The notes under the pieces: model-generated
Seen by the model: only the letters and a program-made list of their open reading frames with translations
Database searches by the model: none
What the model was told of the DNA's origin: nothing
Assembly (NCBI GenBank): GCA_003049485.1
Contig: PYST01000219.1
Span: forward strand, 1-64,000
Length of the DNA: 64,000 nt
From: Ophioceras dolichostomum
Taxonomy: Eukaryota; Ascomycota; Sordariomycetes; Magnaporthales; Ophioceraceae
Direction: 5' to 3'
Made by a program: the position numbers and the translations under genes
Part shown: positions 32,201 to 42,601 of the stretch, piece by piece
Layout: every line of letters starts with the position of its first letter
How positions within the stretch are numbered: position 1 is the stretch's first letter

Positions 32201-33286
32201 TGGTGATGGTGCCGCCGCCAGTTGTGGAGTTTGCGTATGTGGAGTTTGAGCCGTCAAGCTTGCCCCTGCGGGTGAGAGTTTCGTATTGGGAAGAAGAGAC
32301 TGCACACCAGCTGCTGCAGGAGAGGGAGCCCGTGGCGGCGCGGGTGGACGGTGCAGTCTTGGAGAGGGTTGTGGAGAAGCGGGAGATGGTCGCCGATCTG
32401 GAGCCATCAAATTTGCGCCTGTCGGAGATGGCCGAGGTGGTGGCACCGGCATAGGCGCCGGCTTCAGCCCTGCTGCCGGGGATGGCTGCCGTTGGGGCGC
32501 ACTAGGCACTCTGCTATCTGGACCCTGAGGCGGCGAGAGGGTCGGTGTCGATGCCGGGGTGGCCGTACCCGTTGACGCTCTGGTTCCTGCCTCCACACTA
32601 GCCCCCGTCGCTGGGCTCGCCGCATTTGCTGTTGCGGCGGCAGCAGCTGGTTGAATCGCTGGCAGAGCAGGTCCTGGTTCTCGAACAGATCCTCGAACAA
32701 GTCCTGGAACAGGTCCTGAAGAGGTTCCGTTTGGCAGCTTGGCGTCATCTCGCCGTTCCTCTGGTGAGACTCTAACTCCAACGTCCTTGCCAACAGCATG
32801 CTGGGCGGTCTGCTCAACGGGGCCGCCTGCAAACTCTCCCTTGATCTCGAGCGCATCGATCTCCCTCTGCAGTCGCCGAATTTGGTCCTCATCGTCCCGG
32901 ATCTGTCGAATCTGGTGCTCCTTGTACTGAACGTAAAGTCGGTTCAGAAGCTTCGGGAACTTCTGCAAATGAGCGAGAGCCTCCTGTAGATTGTGGAGGG
33001 GTGGCGTCTGCAGCTTGCGTCTCTTATTCGGAGACTGACTGCCGTCCGACTTGGCGGAGTTTTCGATTTCGAGCTTCAGCTCGTCCCGCAAGAGATGCAG
33101 GAAGAGCTCCTGGAGGGGCTCCGGGCTCAGTCGCGCGGCATCGTAACGCGTGTCCTTTTTTATATATGCGTTGTCCTTGAGTAGACTCGAGATCCTGGAG
33201 AACGCCGATGCGTTGATGCCGTGCGACAGGAGCGACTGGAATAGCAGTAGTGATTCGAGAGGCGTGTAGGCTGAGATGTTAAACAT
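29201..33286 (-). CDS. BRD8-like bromodomain protein, likely NuA4-associated
   Basis: One exon of 1361 residues starts at MFNISAYTPLESLLLFQSLL. A longer frame to 33388 runs into what looks like a TTATCGCAG splice acceptor, so a 5' exon cannot be excluded. Residues ~5-75 are the helical N-terminal domain of fungal BRD8-type proteins. Residues ~125-150 form a coiled coil (QIRQIRDDEDQIRRLQREID). Residues ~200-1000 are a disordered Pro/Gln/Ala-rich region. The C-terminal ~1105-1290 is a bromodomain, with the acetyl-lysine-binding Asn likely in FANAIMYNADP. It ends with the basic tail KRRRITRG. BRD8 homologues belong to the NuA4/TIP60 acetyltransferase complex; membership here is inferred. Confidence 0.8.
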   Translation of the reverse strand: MFNISAYTPLESLLLFQSLLSHGINASAFSRISSLLKDNAYIKKDTRYDAARLSPEPLQELFLHLLRDELKLEIENSAKSDGSQSPNKRRKLQTPPLHNLQEALAHLQKFPKLLNRLYVQYKEHQIRQIRDDEDQIRRLQREIDALEIKGEFAGGPVEQTAQHAVGKDVGVRVSPEERRDDAKLPNGTSSGPVPGLVRGSVREPGPALPAIQPAAAAATANAASPATGASVEAGTRASTGTATPASTPTLSPPQGPDSRVPSAPQRQPSPAAGLKPAPMPVPPPRPSPTGANLMAPDRRPSPASPQPSPRLHRPPAPPRAPSPAAAGVQSLLPNTKLSPAGASLTAQTPHTQTPQLAAAPSPTPQVAPPPTRPPNGAAAPPVLQPPQAVSAPGPALSPRPAPSPQLPHAQPKRVLQRPEPLGTKSTPQTAQSSVPPPPPSGGPATPLLKWEPPYQPQQHVGQLQKPLAAPVNAAQFPTQPRRLSPAIPAQPAIPTPPHPPQLSSVASSAPPAAPSLARAGVSQSNQLSSPVPEPRTGEPRLVPQPHAPQPPWNSQPPTQVPGQTSAHLQYPGAQPANPRPIRPQPGPRASPQPGVPLQPSGLVAPQQASHGQLQAPSLQAPPLRAPGHDSGLAQQPFGSPLAPGAPLLPGSSPGQSQVSQPHPPNHPQLSHSRPQPVGIAPAPPVPPRKISPQQAHHTPTFPPHPQPQPQPQSQPQPPQGQAKSSQSPRPEQKSPGAQPTPSPHPQNIPLQPQSLQQTPVLQSQLHTSARLAGPGPASHSPSPVASPAPLPLGDTAGHGGLPVATLPQHLIPGHLSTPKPGPRSDFRLSQLPLAPRTPINTAGLGSAGGNGSATRWKTGDPTPSTPRAKDSFEVTRPRVEPLSPVLAPATLPKSQSKGKGKAPAKAKHAPTNDDSVDQLAEEPSDALDASASTPQSGFSKAQMKRQQVQKIDTSATPKGRGRPRGSRAADTQQQSPPTARRPRRRSSPDELQADSEPDSARVKNEEETPRPLEETGDTTADESVPSRRRRVASNGVASRRGKRKRADSVAEEPAESLADTPSAAPASTRAAAAAAAIPSFSAATAVAPAPALAAASLSRGPPPGPPTHVLWTRGFNKISAPPLDQISSHRHANMFAHQIRDRDAPGYKNIVLGPMDLKSIRAAIIHGNKSAMQATALLPDDDKSASAVWLPISEDLVPPKAIINSAQLDRELVHMFANAIMYNADPHRGPGPAFIRREDHEEDAGGIGGAGGGPDDPSALGYYKVDENSVVNDTRSMFVEVEKLLSNIREAENDRGVPPPPPGSSAVPGSAAAAVDSKTAVDRATTAEDDGEDAAEAEPPAAAASSASGTGTVKRRRITRG

Positions 33287-35633
33287 GCCCCAGTATCCAC
33301 CTCGCCAGCGATCGAGGGGACTGTCGCGTCTCTGGAGAAGATGAGTCGGCGCCAGGTTCTGCGATAAGAAAAAAGAGAGAAAAAACAATGTGTTGCGTTA
33401 GTCACAGGGGTAGTACTTTTCTTTCTCCCATTTTTGGTCTTTTTTTTCTTCAGAAGAGAAGCGATCACCAGCTCCAGCCCGTTCTGAACGGTCGGCGCGA
33501 AACATTCAATCGCGCAAACGGCAAAACGTGAGCAAAACGCGACTTTTCGCGTCTAAACGCGGGGGGAAAAACTCACTGGCAGCCTTATTCTGTGACTCAG
33601 AAATCTTCTGAGATTAAAATAATCGAATTCATGAGGCGAAACCGTCTATTGAGGCTTCTAACCGATGCCGCCGAGGTGGTGTTTTTTTTTTCTTGTTCGG
33701 AGGTTTGCTTCGCTGTTGCAAAGTCACGTGGATTAGCTTCCAGCGACCGGTCTGTGTGGTTGGTGGAGTGGAAAATTTGATTGGATTTTTTTTTCGGTTG
33801 TTGGGCGAAACTTCCGAGCAATTTGGGTCGCAAGAGTGGCTCCAACAGCAACTTGATAAGATAAGGATTCTCGCAATTGATGATGAGGGGAAGTTGCATG
33901 TGACCCTCATCACTCAGTTGCATCCTGAATATCTTCATAGTTGGACTGATCATCTCAAGTTGGCTGACGATACCCTTCGAACGGATTTACGTTCGTACCG
34001 AGCCACCAGATAGAGAGAGAGACAGATTAAACAGAATCAGCTAAGAGATGTGTTTCGAAGCCTCTTGTTTGCAAACATCAGGTACCAAGGTGTGTAGAAT
34101 CTACGCTTCCTTTTCGGTAATCGCAGGCGCATGAGAGATGGCCCAGATGGGCGATGGGCGCCTGGGATTGACGGGCTCGGTGACAGGTGTCGGTGGCTTC
34201 TATCCCCACACACGCCGTGATCCACGAGGTGCGCTGTTCGGGCCGCCTGAACATGAAAAGGGGCTAGCAATTTAAGTTTAACCTGGTCGTGACCCAAACC
34301 GGGAACAATCCAGAAGCTCGAAGGCTCGAGCAGCTTCGCTCTGCAGATGTTGCGACTCAGGCACTTTATCCGCACGGGAACTTGTATCCGTTGAGCGGTC
34401 ATGAGTCGAGCCCTTTTTCCCGTGATTTTTTTTTTTTTGCTCGGTTTTAGTCTGTGTTCCACTGACCGAGGCTTGCAAGTGTTCACGCGCAGACACAACT
34501 CCATATGCACGCACCATTGCACCTGGAGGCTACAATAGGATGTCTTTCCTGGGGCTGCCGATTTCCCCTGACGAATAGACCCTTGCGACAGGCTGTCATG
34601 CGGCCTTTGCCGCCGGCCGGATATCAAAATGGGGGCCGAAGAGGGACCCCTATTCTTCCTCGTCCAAGGGATTTATGCGGCATGCCATGTTCAGCGTGTT
34701 CAGGCGGTTGCGAGATTGGAGGTCGATGAGATTCTGATCGCCAGCATTCAAATGCATAAACTGCTGCTCAAATACAATGCCTGATCCCCACATTCCATAG
34801 GCTGTAATTTGTTTCAGACAGGCCGTCGTCCTTGGACTTTTTCTGGGGAGCGCCTCTCTAGTCTCCAGAGAGTGCATGTCTGTCCGTAATTACAACGAGG
34901 GTAGCTTATTCCGTATGTTGGCGTACCAGGCTACCTAGGTACTCAGTCTGGCCGTCAGAACAGTCCGTCCGAAGTACGCAGCACGTACGTGTCGCCGTTG
35001 CGAAGGCGTTTCCCTTGTTTTTCCTTCTGTTATTCCTTCAGGAGATGAAGTGCGACAGTTTCGGAAAGGACTGAGGCATCTGGAAGGTACAGTTGGCCTG
35101 ACTACGACCACACGCGCACGCCCACATGCCTAACATTTACAACATGAGAACAGGAGAACAGGTACAACTGAACCCCGAATATCAAGTGACGGTCTGACTT
35201 CAAGCTCAGGCTGATCACCCCTGCAGACCCCTGACCACCCATTCCACATCTAAGCCCTGCCCGAACTTTGCATGCGGTGTGTGCATCCTGGGGCTCGACT
35301 GGACCTGCTCCCTTTTTTTCTGCGGAGTGTGCCTGGCAATTTGAAGATTGGCAGTACCAGACGCCAGATTGGTAGGGGTATATTATAAGAGATGCAGCCA
35401 CACCCCCTTTCAACCAGCACAACCATTCATGCCCGAGCTTCTCCCACTCAGCTCCGACTCAGCTCACCACCACAACAACGACAACCAGCACCATCTGTGA
35501 TCGACCACTTTTCGTCCCTGTAACCTCTGCGATTCACATTCAGGATTTCCCCCTCTCCTGGCAGACGAGCATACGCTACGCCCGCAAATCCGAATTCACA
35601 CTTTCCTCTAAATTGGTACTCACCGCTTTCGCA
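33287..35633. other. Long intergenic region, no supported gene
   Basis: It lies between the 5' end of the bromodomain gene and the start of the small coiled-coil gene. T-rich tracts are frequent. Open frames on both strands have no recognisable motif, and most look like chance. Confidence 0.5.
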
Positions 35634-36539
35634 ATGACGCTGAGCGACGAGGAACTCGAAAGAGACTGGAAGCCCAATGGGCGCCGGCCCCAATCGTATG
35701 CAGTCCTCCCATCACCCGCACATGGACGGACCAACAAGGAACGGATTTTAGGATCCAATTACAGGGGATTCACTAACATTGATTCATCCATGGATTCCAG
35801 TACCATTGCTCGGTCATTCTCGGCTGAGCTAATGGACATTTTCCGCATCGAGAACAGCGTTGCCGACCTCGACGAGAAGGTGGACAAGCGGTAAGCACAA
35901 GCACATCCCTTTCCCACGTTCTGTCCCTGAGAGGGGGATACCGGCCAGCAATGCCTTGTGCTCAGCACATGCGAACAAGGGACTGATACGAATCCGTCGT
36001 CCCCTCCATATAGAAGGCAGGAACTTAGCGAGCGAAACTCGGAACTTGAGGCTATCGAGGCACGTCTTAAGGAGATGGAGAACCGGTTGCGGCAACGGGG
36101 CAGCCCGCCGAACTCGACCGGCCCTTCAAGCAGCAGCCCTAGGACCCACGCCCGCCCGGCCATGGAGGGTGCCTTCCAGCCTCCGATGCAGCAGCGCCAA
36201 CAGAGACAGGATGGACCGCCGTCGGTTCCAGAGAAGGACAGCCCAAGCCTGAGGCGGACGGAATCCCGCGAAGGGGCTGCCAAGTACGGCTCGTCGAGGC
36301 CCGGCACCGCCCGGGCGCCTCAGCAGGCCGTCCCCGGCGCTCTTCCGCCTACCCCGACCGCAAGCGAGGGTGAGTAGACACTCTCTACCTGAGAACAACA
36401 ACAACACAAACCCAGCCATCCATCCGTTCGCCATTCCGATCACAAAACCAAATCTCTTTCAGTCCTGTGTTTTTGACCCTCTCCCCAATGTTTTTGTTTG
36501 TTTTCATTTCTAGACGGAGATCGCGAAATGGACGCTTAG
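35634..36539 (+). CDS. Small coiled-coil protein, unknown function
   Basis: Three exons (35634-35890, 36014-36369, 36514-36539) join exactly in frame to 212 residues. The start MTLSDEELERDWK is the first ATG after a pyrimidine-rich leader. Residues ~55-115 form a coiled coil: ELMDIFRIENSVADLDEKVD continues across the first intron into RRQELSERNSELEAIEARLK and EMENRLRQ. Residues ~120-200 are Ser/Pro/Arg-rich and disordered. The last exon supplies only DGDREMDA. Composition and clean splicing argue that the gene is real. I do not recognise the family; a small adaptor or cytoskeletal subunit would fit the architecture, but that is speculation. Confidence 0.72.
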
Positions 36540-37833
36540 GAGACCCACGACCAACCAGCAGCCGGCATTCAGTCCAGCCAAGAACAACAACATCATCAAA
36601 AACAATGACGACGAAACCCCACGACGACGACATATGCATCCCTCTCCCTCCTCCTTCTCCGGGATCCTCTTCTTGATATCATTTCGCTGCAAACTGGCTG
36701 TTACTGTACGACACATACATGCTAGCACGACCTCCCTCCTCGCCAAACCAAACTAAACCAAACTGGCATTTTTGGGCTGTGTATGTGGCCGGATGCTGTA
36801 AAGGACATGACGCATCGCCACTCCAACTTGGATTACCCCCGAACAAGGGAAGGTGGCTGTGGGGAGCATAGGGGAGTTGTGGGGTCGACCTCCTTCGTAC
36901 GACCCGGTCAAGCCAGCTCAGCCCTGGGACGGTGGCGATCAATGAACGACGTCACTCCTCCAAGCCGGGGGACAACAGCAACCCGTCCTGTTCCTTGGAA
37001 ATTTCAGGACGACGAGGCTGAAGGCGGCGCCGCCCGTCCCCTTTTCCAATCCCTTTCCAATGATCGCATTGCACTATCGGTCTTTCCAACATCAGCATGC
37101 CCCAGGCAGCCAGAGCAATTATCGGCGCTACGGGATGTTTTTGCTTGCATTTTTTGCCTGGATGTCTTTCTTCATTCACAACCTCACTAGTCCCTCTTTA
37201 TTAATACCGTACCTACCAACCTACCACTTAGGACACAATTAATTGGCTTTTTCACACATCCATCCGCTTCCTCCCTCATTTTCTCTGCCTCGGTTAGGAA
37301 GGGAACCTGCTTGGTGTCTTCCGTTGCTGTGGAGAATGAAGGCGGGTTGGCAGAAGTTGACACAACCCTTTTTTTGAGGTTAATGTTTTTTCTGGCATTC
37401 TGCTCAGCACAGTTTGAGACAAGAGGCCTGACCACACCACACTCATACCGTTGGATGTTTTTGTTTCGATACAGTACAGAATGAAGGGCTGAAGAGGGGG
37501 CAAATCGACTGTACCCTAGGAAACGGACCGCTAGCACATTTAAGCCAATTGCATATCTTTTCCCTGTCCACTTGGGCATAGCTGCTTCGGAATCGACAGA
37601 TTATTTGTTCCACTATCCATACATCCAGTCCTCTTCTCTTCTCCTCTTGTTTTCTACGAGCCACTGTGTGCCACTATGAGGGAGGGAGAAAACATTCCAG
37701 TATCGTTATTTCTACCGACCAGCTCTGTACGTCGCAATGGGTAACCACTGGTAGATACCGATCACGCAGATAACTATTCTCTCGCTCCCGTGGTTGTGAG
37801 ACTCAGAGCCAAGTCGGAAGGCTACGGCATCGC
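36540..37833. other. Intergenic region, no supported gene
   Basis: It covers the 3' flank of the small coiled-coil gene and the approach to the family relic D. No open frame has protein-like composition, and no repeat stands out. Confidence 0.5.
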
Positions 37834-38193
37834 TTGACATACAGCCTCGAGGTGTCAATATCAAATCCTGGCCTCCAACAAGTTCATCAGTTCGAAACCC
37901 TTGACACCGGTTCACCATACCATAAGGTCATTCCCGACACGACTTTACGCCTCACCCTCGGTGAGCTTGAAGCCCCAATCGATGCAGTTTCGAATCCGAC
38001 GAATTATGAGGGCGATTACGGCAAGGGCGACGATAGCATATAAAGGTGGAACCGACTCCGCGGGCAGATATAGCGCCTCCTCCTTCTCGGCATCCCCAAC
38101 GGCTTCGGCGCTTTTGGCCGTGAGGTTCGCGATTTTATTGCCGAATGGTTGAGATGATGGACAGTGTTCAACCTGGTAAGTCCAAAACATCTT
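37834..38193 (+). pseudogene. Relic D of the coiled-coil family
   Basis: Read in one frame, this segment aligns with the core of A, B and C. PYHKVIPDTTLRL matches the KPITDT block, IDAVSNPTN matches IETVSNPAN of A, WNRLRGQI-stop-RLL matches RNRLRCTLWRLI, and GIPNGFGAFGRE matches the GFGAFGR block. Stops interrupt it at 38041 (TAA), 38071 (TAG, where A has Trp TGG) and near 38149 (TGA). The segment ends at a GTAAGT that sits where the other members have their conserved intron donor. No N-terminal or C-terminal part is recognisable. Confidence 0.78.
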
Positions 38194-38904
38194 TCTTCTT
38201 CCTCTTCTTTGATAAGTCTGTGAGTGTCTGGACGAAGAGTAATAGATAGGATTGACGGAAGTGAAGGCTGCAATGTAAGACTTGAATCTGTTATCAATGC
38301 CATGGTCCAGCCGGACCTGCCCCTCTTTGCTGACCCCTGCTACTTTTTGGATGTCTCCCAAGACGGCTGAGCATTTACAAGGTCTTCAAGCCTGAGGCAT
38401 CCCTTCACGAATCCTCAGAAAATAGATACCCAAATTCCTACGTCTTTACAAAGGTACCGACCTACCTAGGTACCTAGGTAGGTAGGTGGTTGGTTCCTGG
38501 TACCTATCTTGAAGGTGCCAGAGACCGGAGTGGGAAGATCGAGAGGGATACTTTCAGGTGCCTGTGTGGTATGTTTAAACATGGAAGTACTTTATGTACC
38601 GCCACCCTTGTAGGTACCTGCCACCTACCTTCCACTTACTCGAGGTCATGAGTACCGCGCTGCCTAGAGGTAGTTCCTAGTCACCTCAGCCTTCCCTCAA
38701 GCGACGCGCCCTCAAGAGAGGCGCCCACTCTGAGACGTAGGCAGGTGATAGGTATTTTAGAACACCCCATCCAAGAGAGGGGAGCTCTCAGAGAAGGTTG
38801 GCAATACACACAGCACAGGTCTGCCCAACCTCGTGTCTCCATGCCCAGCTCGAGCTCCTCTACCCATTCGAAGCCTCTCCATCTCTCGACTCTTCAATTC
38901 CACG
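38194..38904. other. Intergenic between relic D and member C
   Basis: It contains the AGGTACCT-type repeat at 38453-38490 and further GGTACC words near 38505 and 38611. No gene is supported. The distal part is presumably the promoter of C. Confidence 0.55.
38453..38490. repeat. AGGTACCT-type palindromic repeat, 5' side of member C
   Basis: GGTACCGACCTACC is followed by TAGGTACCTAGGTAGG and TAGGTGG. It lies about 415 bp upstream of the member C start. Confidence 0.87.
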
Positions 38905-40909
38905 ATGGCGTCAAACATTGCAGATGGTTCTTCTGGCAATACATTTTTCACTAAACTAATTTCCAGAAGCTCAACTGGACGGGCGGCACCTGAGTCAAAG
39001 ATTGTCAAAATTCACTACCTGAATCCTCACTCAAATCCCATCCAGCCCCCGCCGATTTCTCACCAGGAAATTCATCAGAACGCTCACCAGAACGTTCATC
39101 AGAACGCTCACCAGAGCACTAGTCCAAACCCTCACTCGAACTCGTCTCAAGGCCTCCCCCAGAATCCTCTCCCAGATCTTACCCCGAATCCTCCACAGAA
39201 CCCCGAGCCAGCCACAGTGGCAAGCCGAACGGGACAAGGCTTGGCCGACGATGTGTCAACGTCCCTCGAGGGGCGGCCCGGCCTGCATCTGGGATAGCCA
39301 CCGCCGACCGATGAAGATTTCGACGACATCTTTTCGAGTGACGACGAACCTAATAACCAGGAGGAAGAGTCGAAGATGGACTGGCGAGCGAAGAACAGGC
39401 TAGAGAAGTACTCGAAGGAAAGGCAGAGGATAATCGACTACCTCAGCCTACATGACAAGAACTTCAACAGCAAGAACTTCAACATGGCGAGTGGCGACCT
39501 GAGCAGACAGGTGAACACCTGGGCCAGCGGTATATGGAAGAAATACATAGAAAGCAAGCATCAACTGGATATGAGGGACCTGGCCTTCCGGCAAAACCAC
39601 GAGATCGCCACCAAGGCCAACGCTGATCTCCAAGACGCAGACTACGAAATTATGCAGCTTGAGCAAGCAATCAAGGACGCTCGCAAAAGAAGCAAGGAAG
39701 AAACCAGGAAACGGAAAACTGCCGAAGAGAACTTGGCAACTGCCCTCGCTGCCCACTCAGGCGAACTAGACAGAGTGAAGGAGAAGGCCGACACCGAGAG
39801 AGAGAGTCTGAAGGCTACGGCCCGGGCAGAAAGAGCCCATGCTCTGGAAAAGCAGAGTCGCAAGTTCGAGTCTCTGATCCGGGGCCTTGATCATAAGATC
39901 GAGCAGATCCACCGCGAAAGCATCAGAAACCCTGCCGACGTCTACAGAAATGTTTCGGACACGGTCTTGGAGATGCACTTCCGACAGATCAAGACGTGGA
40001 TCGAGCAGCTGTGCAACGTGAAGCTCTTCGCCAATGTCGGGAACACTGGCATGGCAGGCCTTGTCATGCCATGGCACATCGTACGTTGGAGGCTATGGAG
40101 CCACATCTTCGACGGCTTCTTTGCCATCCCTTACGGCTTCGGGGCCTTTGGCCGAGAGGGCGTTGGCCGAGACCTCGTCTGGGACTTGTACGTCCAGTTT
40201 GCGAAGATGATGGAGGCTAGGGACATCGGTGGGCTCTCCGCGACCCTCCCTAAACCCCTAAGAGCATGCTTCCGTCTGCCCACGGGCCCTTGCTGACCAA
40301 CCCGGGCCGGGGCGGGCCCTTCCCACCGCAGGCCCGCTCGATCACCACAATCTCAGTTACCAGATGCAGCTATTCGCAGCGAGCCAGCACGCGAACAGCT
40401 GGCGGGCATCCACTTTCAACGCTATCGCCTTGTCCATGGAGCCTGCGGCCACCAGGACTGGCAGGTCGCAGCCGTCAACGTCCTATGCGCCAGCGAACAG
40501 CCCGATCAGCGACGCCTTCTTCCTCAACCGGAACGACGTCCAGGCCCGGATCATGGACACGTTGCGTGATTCGTATGTGGCACATGAGCTTGAGCCACTG
40601 GCTGAGGCTAAGGTTTCGGACATTGTTAGGGTTGCTGCGAGTCTGGCCCTGCAACTGGGCTGCCAGCGCTCCAGAGTCGAGCTGCGGTTGCCCCAACAGA
40701 ATGACGAAGTCAGCTACGACGAGTTCAACGCTTCGTCCGGGGAAGAGCCGCCACCGGGCGAGTCAACAATGATCGTGGATATTTGTCTCTCGCCGTGCTT
40801 TGTTCGTCTTGGTGACGGCCGGCAGGAGATGGGATCGCCGGTGGTGATCTTTCCAGGGGAGGTCATTTCTCAGCCCCTATCAGCACCACCGCCGCCGATG
40901 ACTAGGTGA
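38905..40909 (+). CDS. Coiled-coil family member C, with an in-frame TAG
   Basis: Two exons (38905-40228 and 40332-40909) follow the family pattern, 634 codons in all. The N-terminal ~130 residues are disordered and include an (I/A/V)HQN repeat at 39064-39114. A TAG at 39295-39297 interrupts the frame just before the block PTDEDFDDIFSSDDEPN; downstream the same frame continues without further stops. Then come KMDWRAKNRLEKYSKERQRI, a coiled coil, RNVSDT, FFAIPYGFGAFGRE, LVWDLY, the phase-1 intron after the DIG triplet, and a C-terminal domain with GCQRSR and ICLSPCFVRLGDGR. The TAG may be a nonsense change. It could also lie in a 45-nt in-frame intron (39253-39297), whose donor would be weak, or translation may begin at Met39376. 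Confidence 0.7.
39064..39114 (+). repeat. HQN-coding tandem repeat in member C
   Basis: Imperfect tandem 12-bp units encode repeats of the type IHQN, AHQN, VHQN, AHQS in the disordered N-terminus. Confidence 0.8.
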
Positions 40910-41023
40910 GCGGGCACAGGAGGGAACGCCGACCCGTTGTTGAGTGTTCTAGGAGGCTACAACAGCATCCCACTCCGTATGTAGTCTCAGGTATCACCAC
41001 CGAGACCGCCGTATCCTCCGGAG

Positions 41024-41056
41024 TACCTAGCTAGGTAGGTAGGTAGGTACCTAGCT
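41024..41056. repeat. AGGTACCT-type palindromic repeat, 3' side of member C
   Basis: TACCTAGCTAGG, four AGGT units, then TACCTAGCT. It lies about 115 bp past the member C stop codon. Confidence 0.87.
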
Positions 41057-42043
41057 AATAAGTCGCTCCTTACCTTAGCTGGAGAGGTACATTTGCTTTA
41101 GGTACTGTATGGGTTGGCGTTTTGTACTTTATCAGTATAGGTACTTCACAGAATACAACCACCCTCATTCATTATCGTCATACCTGGGCATGGCCAACCA
41201 CCGACGTCTTCGCAGGTGCGTCTGGAGCGGAGTTCTAGCCATGGCTAAATGACCTACCTGACGGCCTCAGGCACCGATCAGGCATCAAAGCCTGTCGATG
41301 CAATGGACGCATGTGTCCTGTTTCTCTCGTTCGGGGGTGCGCACGGCGAAAGCAGTGTGACCACCATTGCCTCCTGGGCAGCGAGCTGAATTGCAGTGTG
41401 CAGCTCGTCACGCCCAAACAGGCGTCGGGCAGTGCTGATCCCACCCCCACGCACTGCAATAATTGCTCAAATCGACGCAGCCTGCCGACGTTTGAGAAAA
41501 TATTGAGCGCCACCGTTCGACTTTCGGCAACCCTGAACCATGAAGGGTTGTGGTTGTGCTGGTTTGAATGCGAGCGACTGACTGGTGTGGTATGTCGTCC
41601 AGTGTCCGGCCCCGCTTTCCTCACGCGAACAACCGGATTTGGCCTGTAGCCGGCGCGCTGCCAGCCTCGTCACAGTGCCCCATACTCCAGACTTACACTG
41701 GCCCAGCGTACCATTTCCACGTCCCGCTGTCATTATCCCATCCTATCAGCAGCTTTCAAACCGCGGGTCCCGGGCTGTTCTGAAAAAAGGGATGGAAACA
41801 CGGGATACCAATTCGATAGCTCTGGTCTCCCTTAAGTCGAGAACGCGAGCAGAGAAGAGACAAGCGTCCTTGCTTGATGCCGTCTTGGCCCGTCCGTCTT
41901 GGCCCGTCCGTCTCGACAGCCACTGGAACGGAGGGGGCCTTCTCACTGCTCTTCATCAAACCGTCGGGGCTATTATTTGCTCTCCACCGACGTAGAAACC
42001 ATCTAGATGGTCAAGGAACCGAGGTATGTGCCTCGCCATCAAC

Positions 42044-42047
<4 letters not shown>

Positions 42048-42075
<28 letters not shown>
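42048..42075. repeat. TC dinucleotide microsatellite
   Basis: About 13 uninterrupted CT units. Confidence 0.93.
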
Positions 42076-42080
<5 letters not shown>

Positions 42081-42306
42081 CGCTAATTAAGTGGAGAGCT
42101 AATCATCTTGTCAAACAAGTTGTACTTAATTACACGAAAAGCAATGAAGAAATGATGGACCAAGAACCTCATAAGAAGATATCGTGGAGCCGTCGCGTGT
42201 CCGGTCACGAAAGAAATGATAGCATTAGAAGTTGGGGAAAAATACTTATTGAGAGGTTGAGGGAGACTCCAATACCAACGTCGACGAAAGGAGGTCTGAG
42301 CCGCAA

Positions 42307-42325
42307 GGCTGACTGACTGACTGAC
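42307..42325. repeat. GACT tetranucleotide run
   Basis: About four CTGA units in tandem; a similar short run occurs at 45606-45622. Confidence 0.8.
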
Positions 42326-42601
42326 ACCGCCGCCGGAAGAACCGTCCGGCGGCGGCTGAATTGCAACGACATGTTAGGTGTACCGCGCCCCCTTAAAACC
42401 GGCAATCAAACCCCCGTCCATCTATCCCGCGCCGTCTTGGCTTCCCAAATTCTAGCCTTGACTCCTCCCTTCCCTCCCCAAGACGAACAAAGACGTCGTC
42501 TCAGCGCCCGGTAAATGAATGAAGGCCACTGGTTCCAAACACCCAAAAACAGTCAATAGCCTTGAAGAGGAGGAGTGGACGGTTGCGGCTTTGTTCTAAC
42601 T

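Larger units (their letters stand above)
40910..42601. other. Intergenic region between convergent genes
   Basis: It lies between member C (+) and the aspartic protease (-). It has an AGGTACCT-type repeat at 41024, a TC dinucleotide run at 42048 and a GACT run at 42307. No gene is supported. Confidence 0.5.

Noticed and set aside
33597..34627. Several open frames in the 33-35 kb gap
   Set aside because: Mutually overlapping on both strands, Lys/Phe-rich from A/T tracts, no domains.
37945..38361. Minus-strand open frame with a hydrophobic segment near its end
   Set aside because: It overlaps relic D on the opposite strand, and the plus-strand similarity to the family explains the sequence better.
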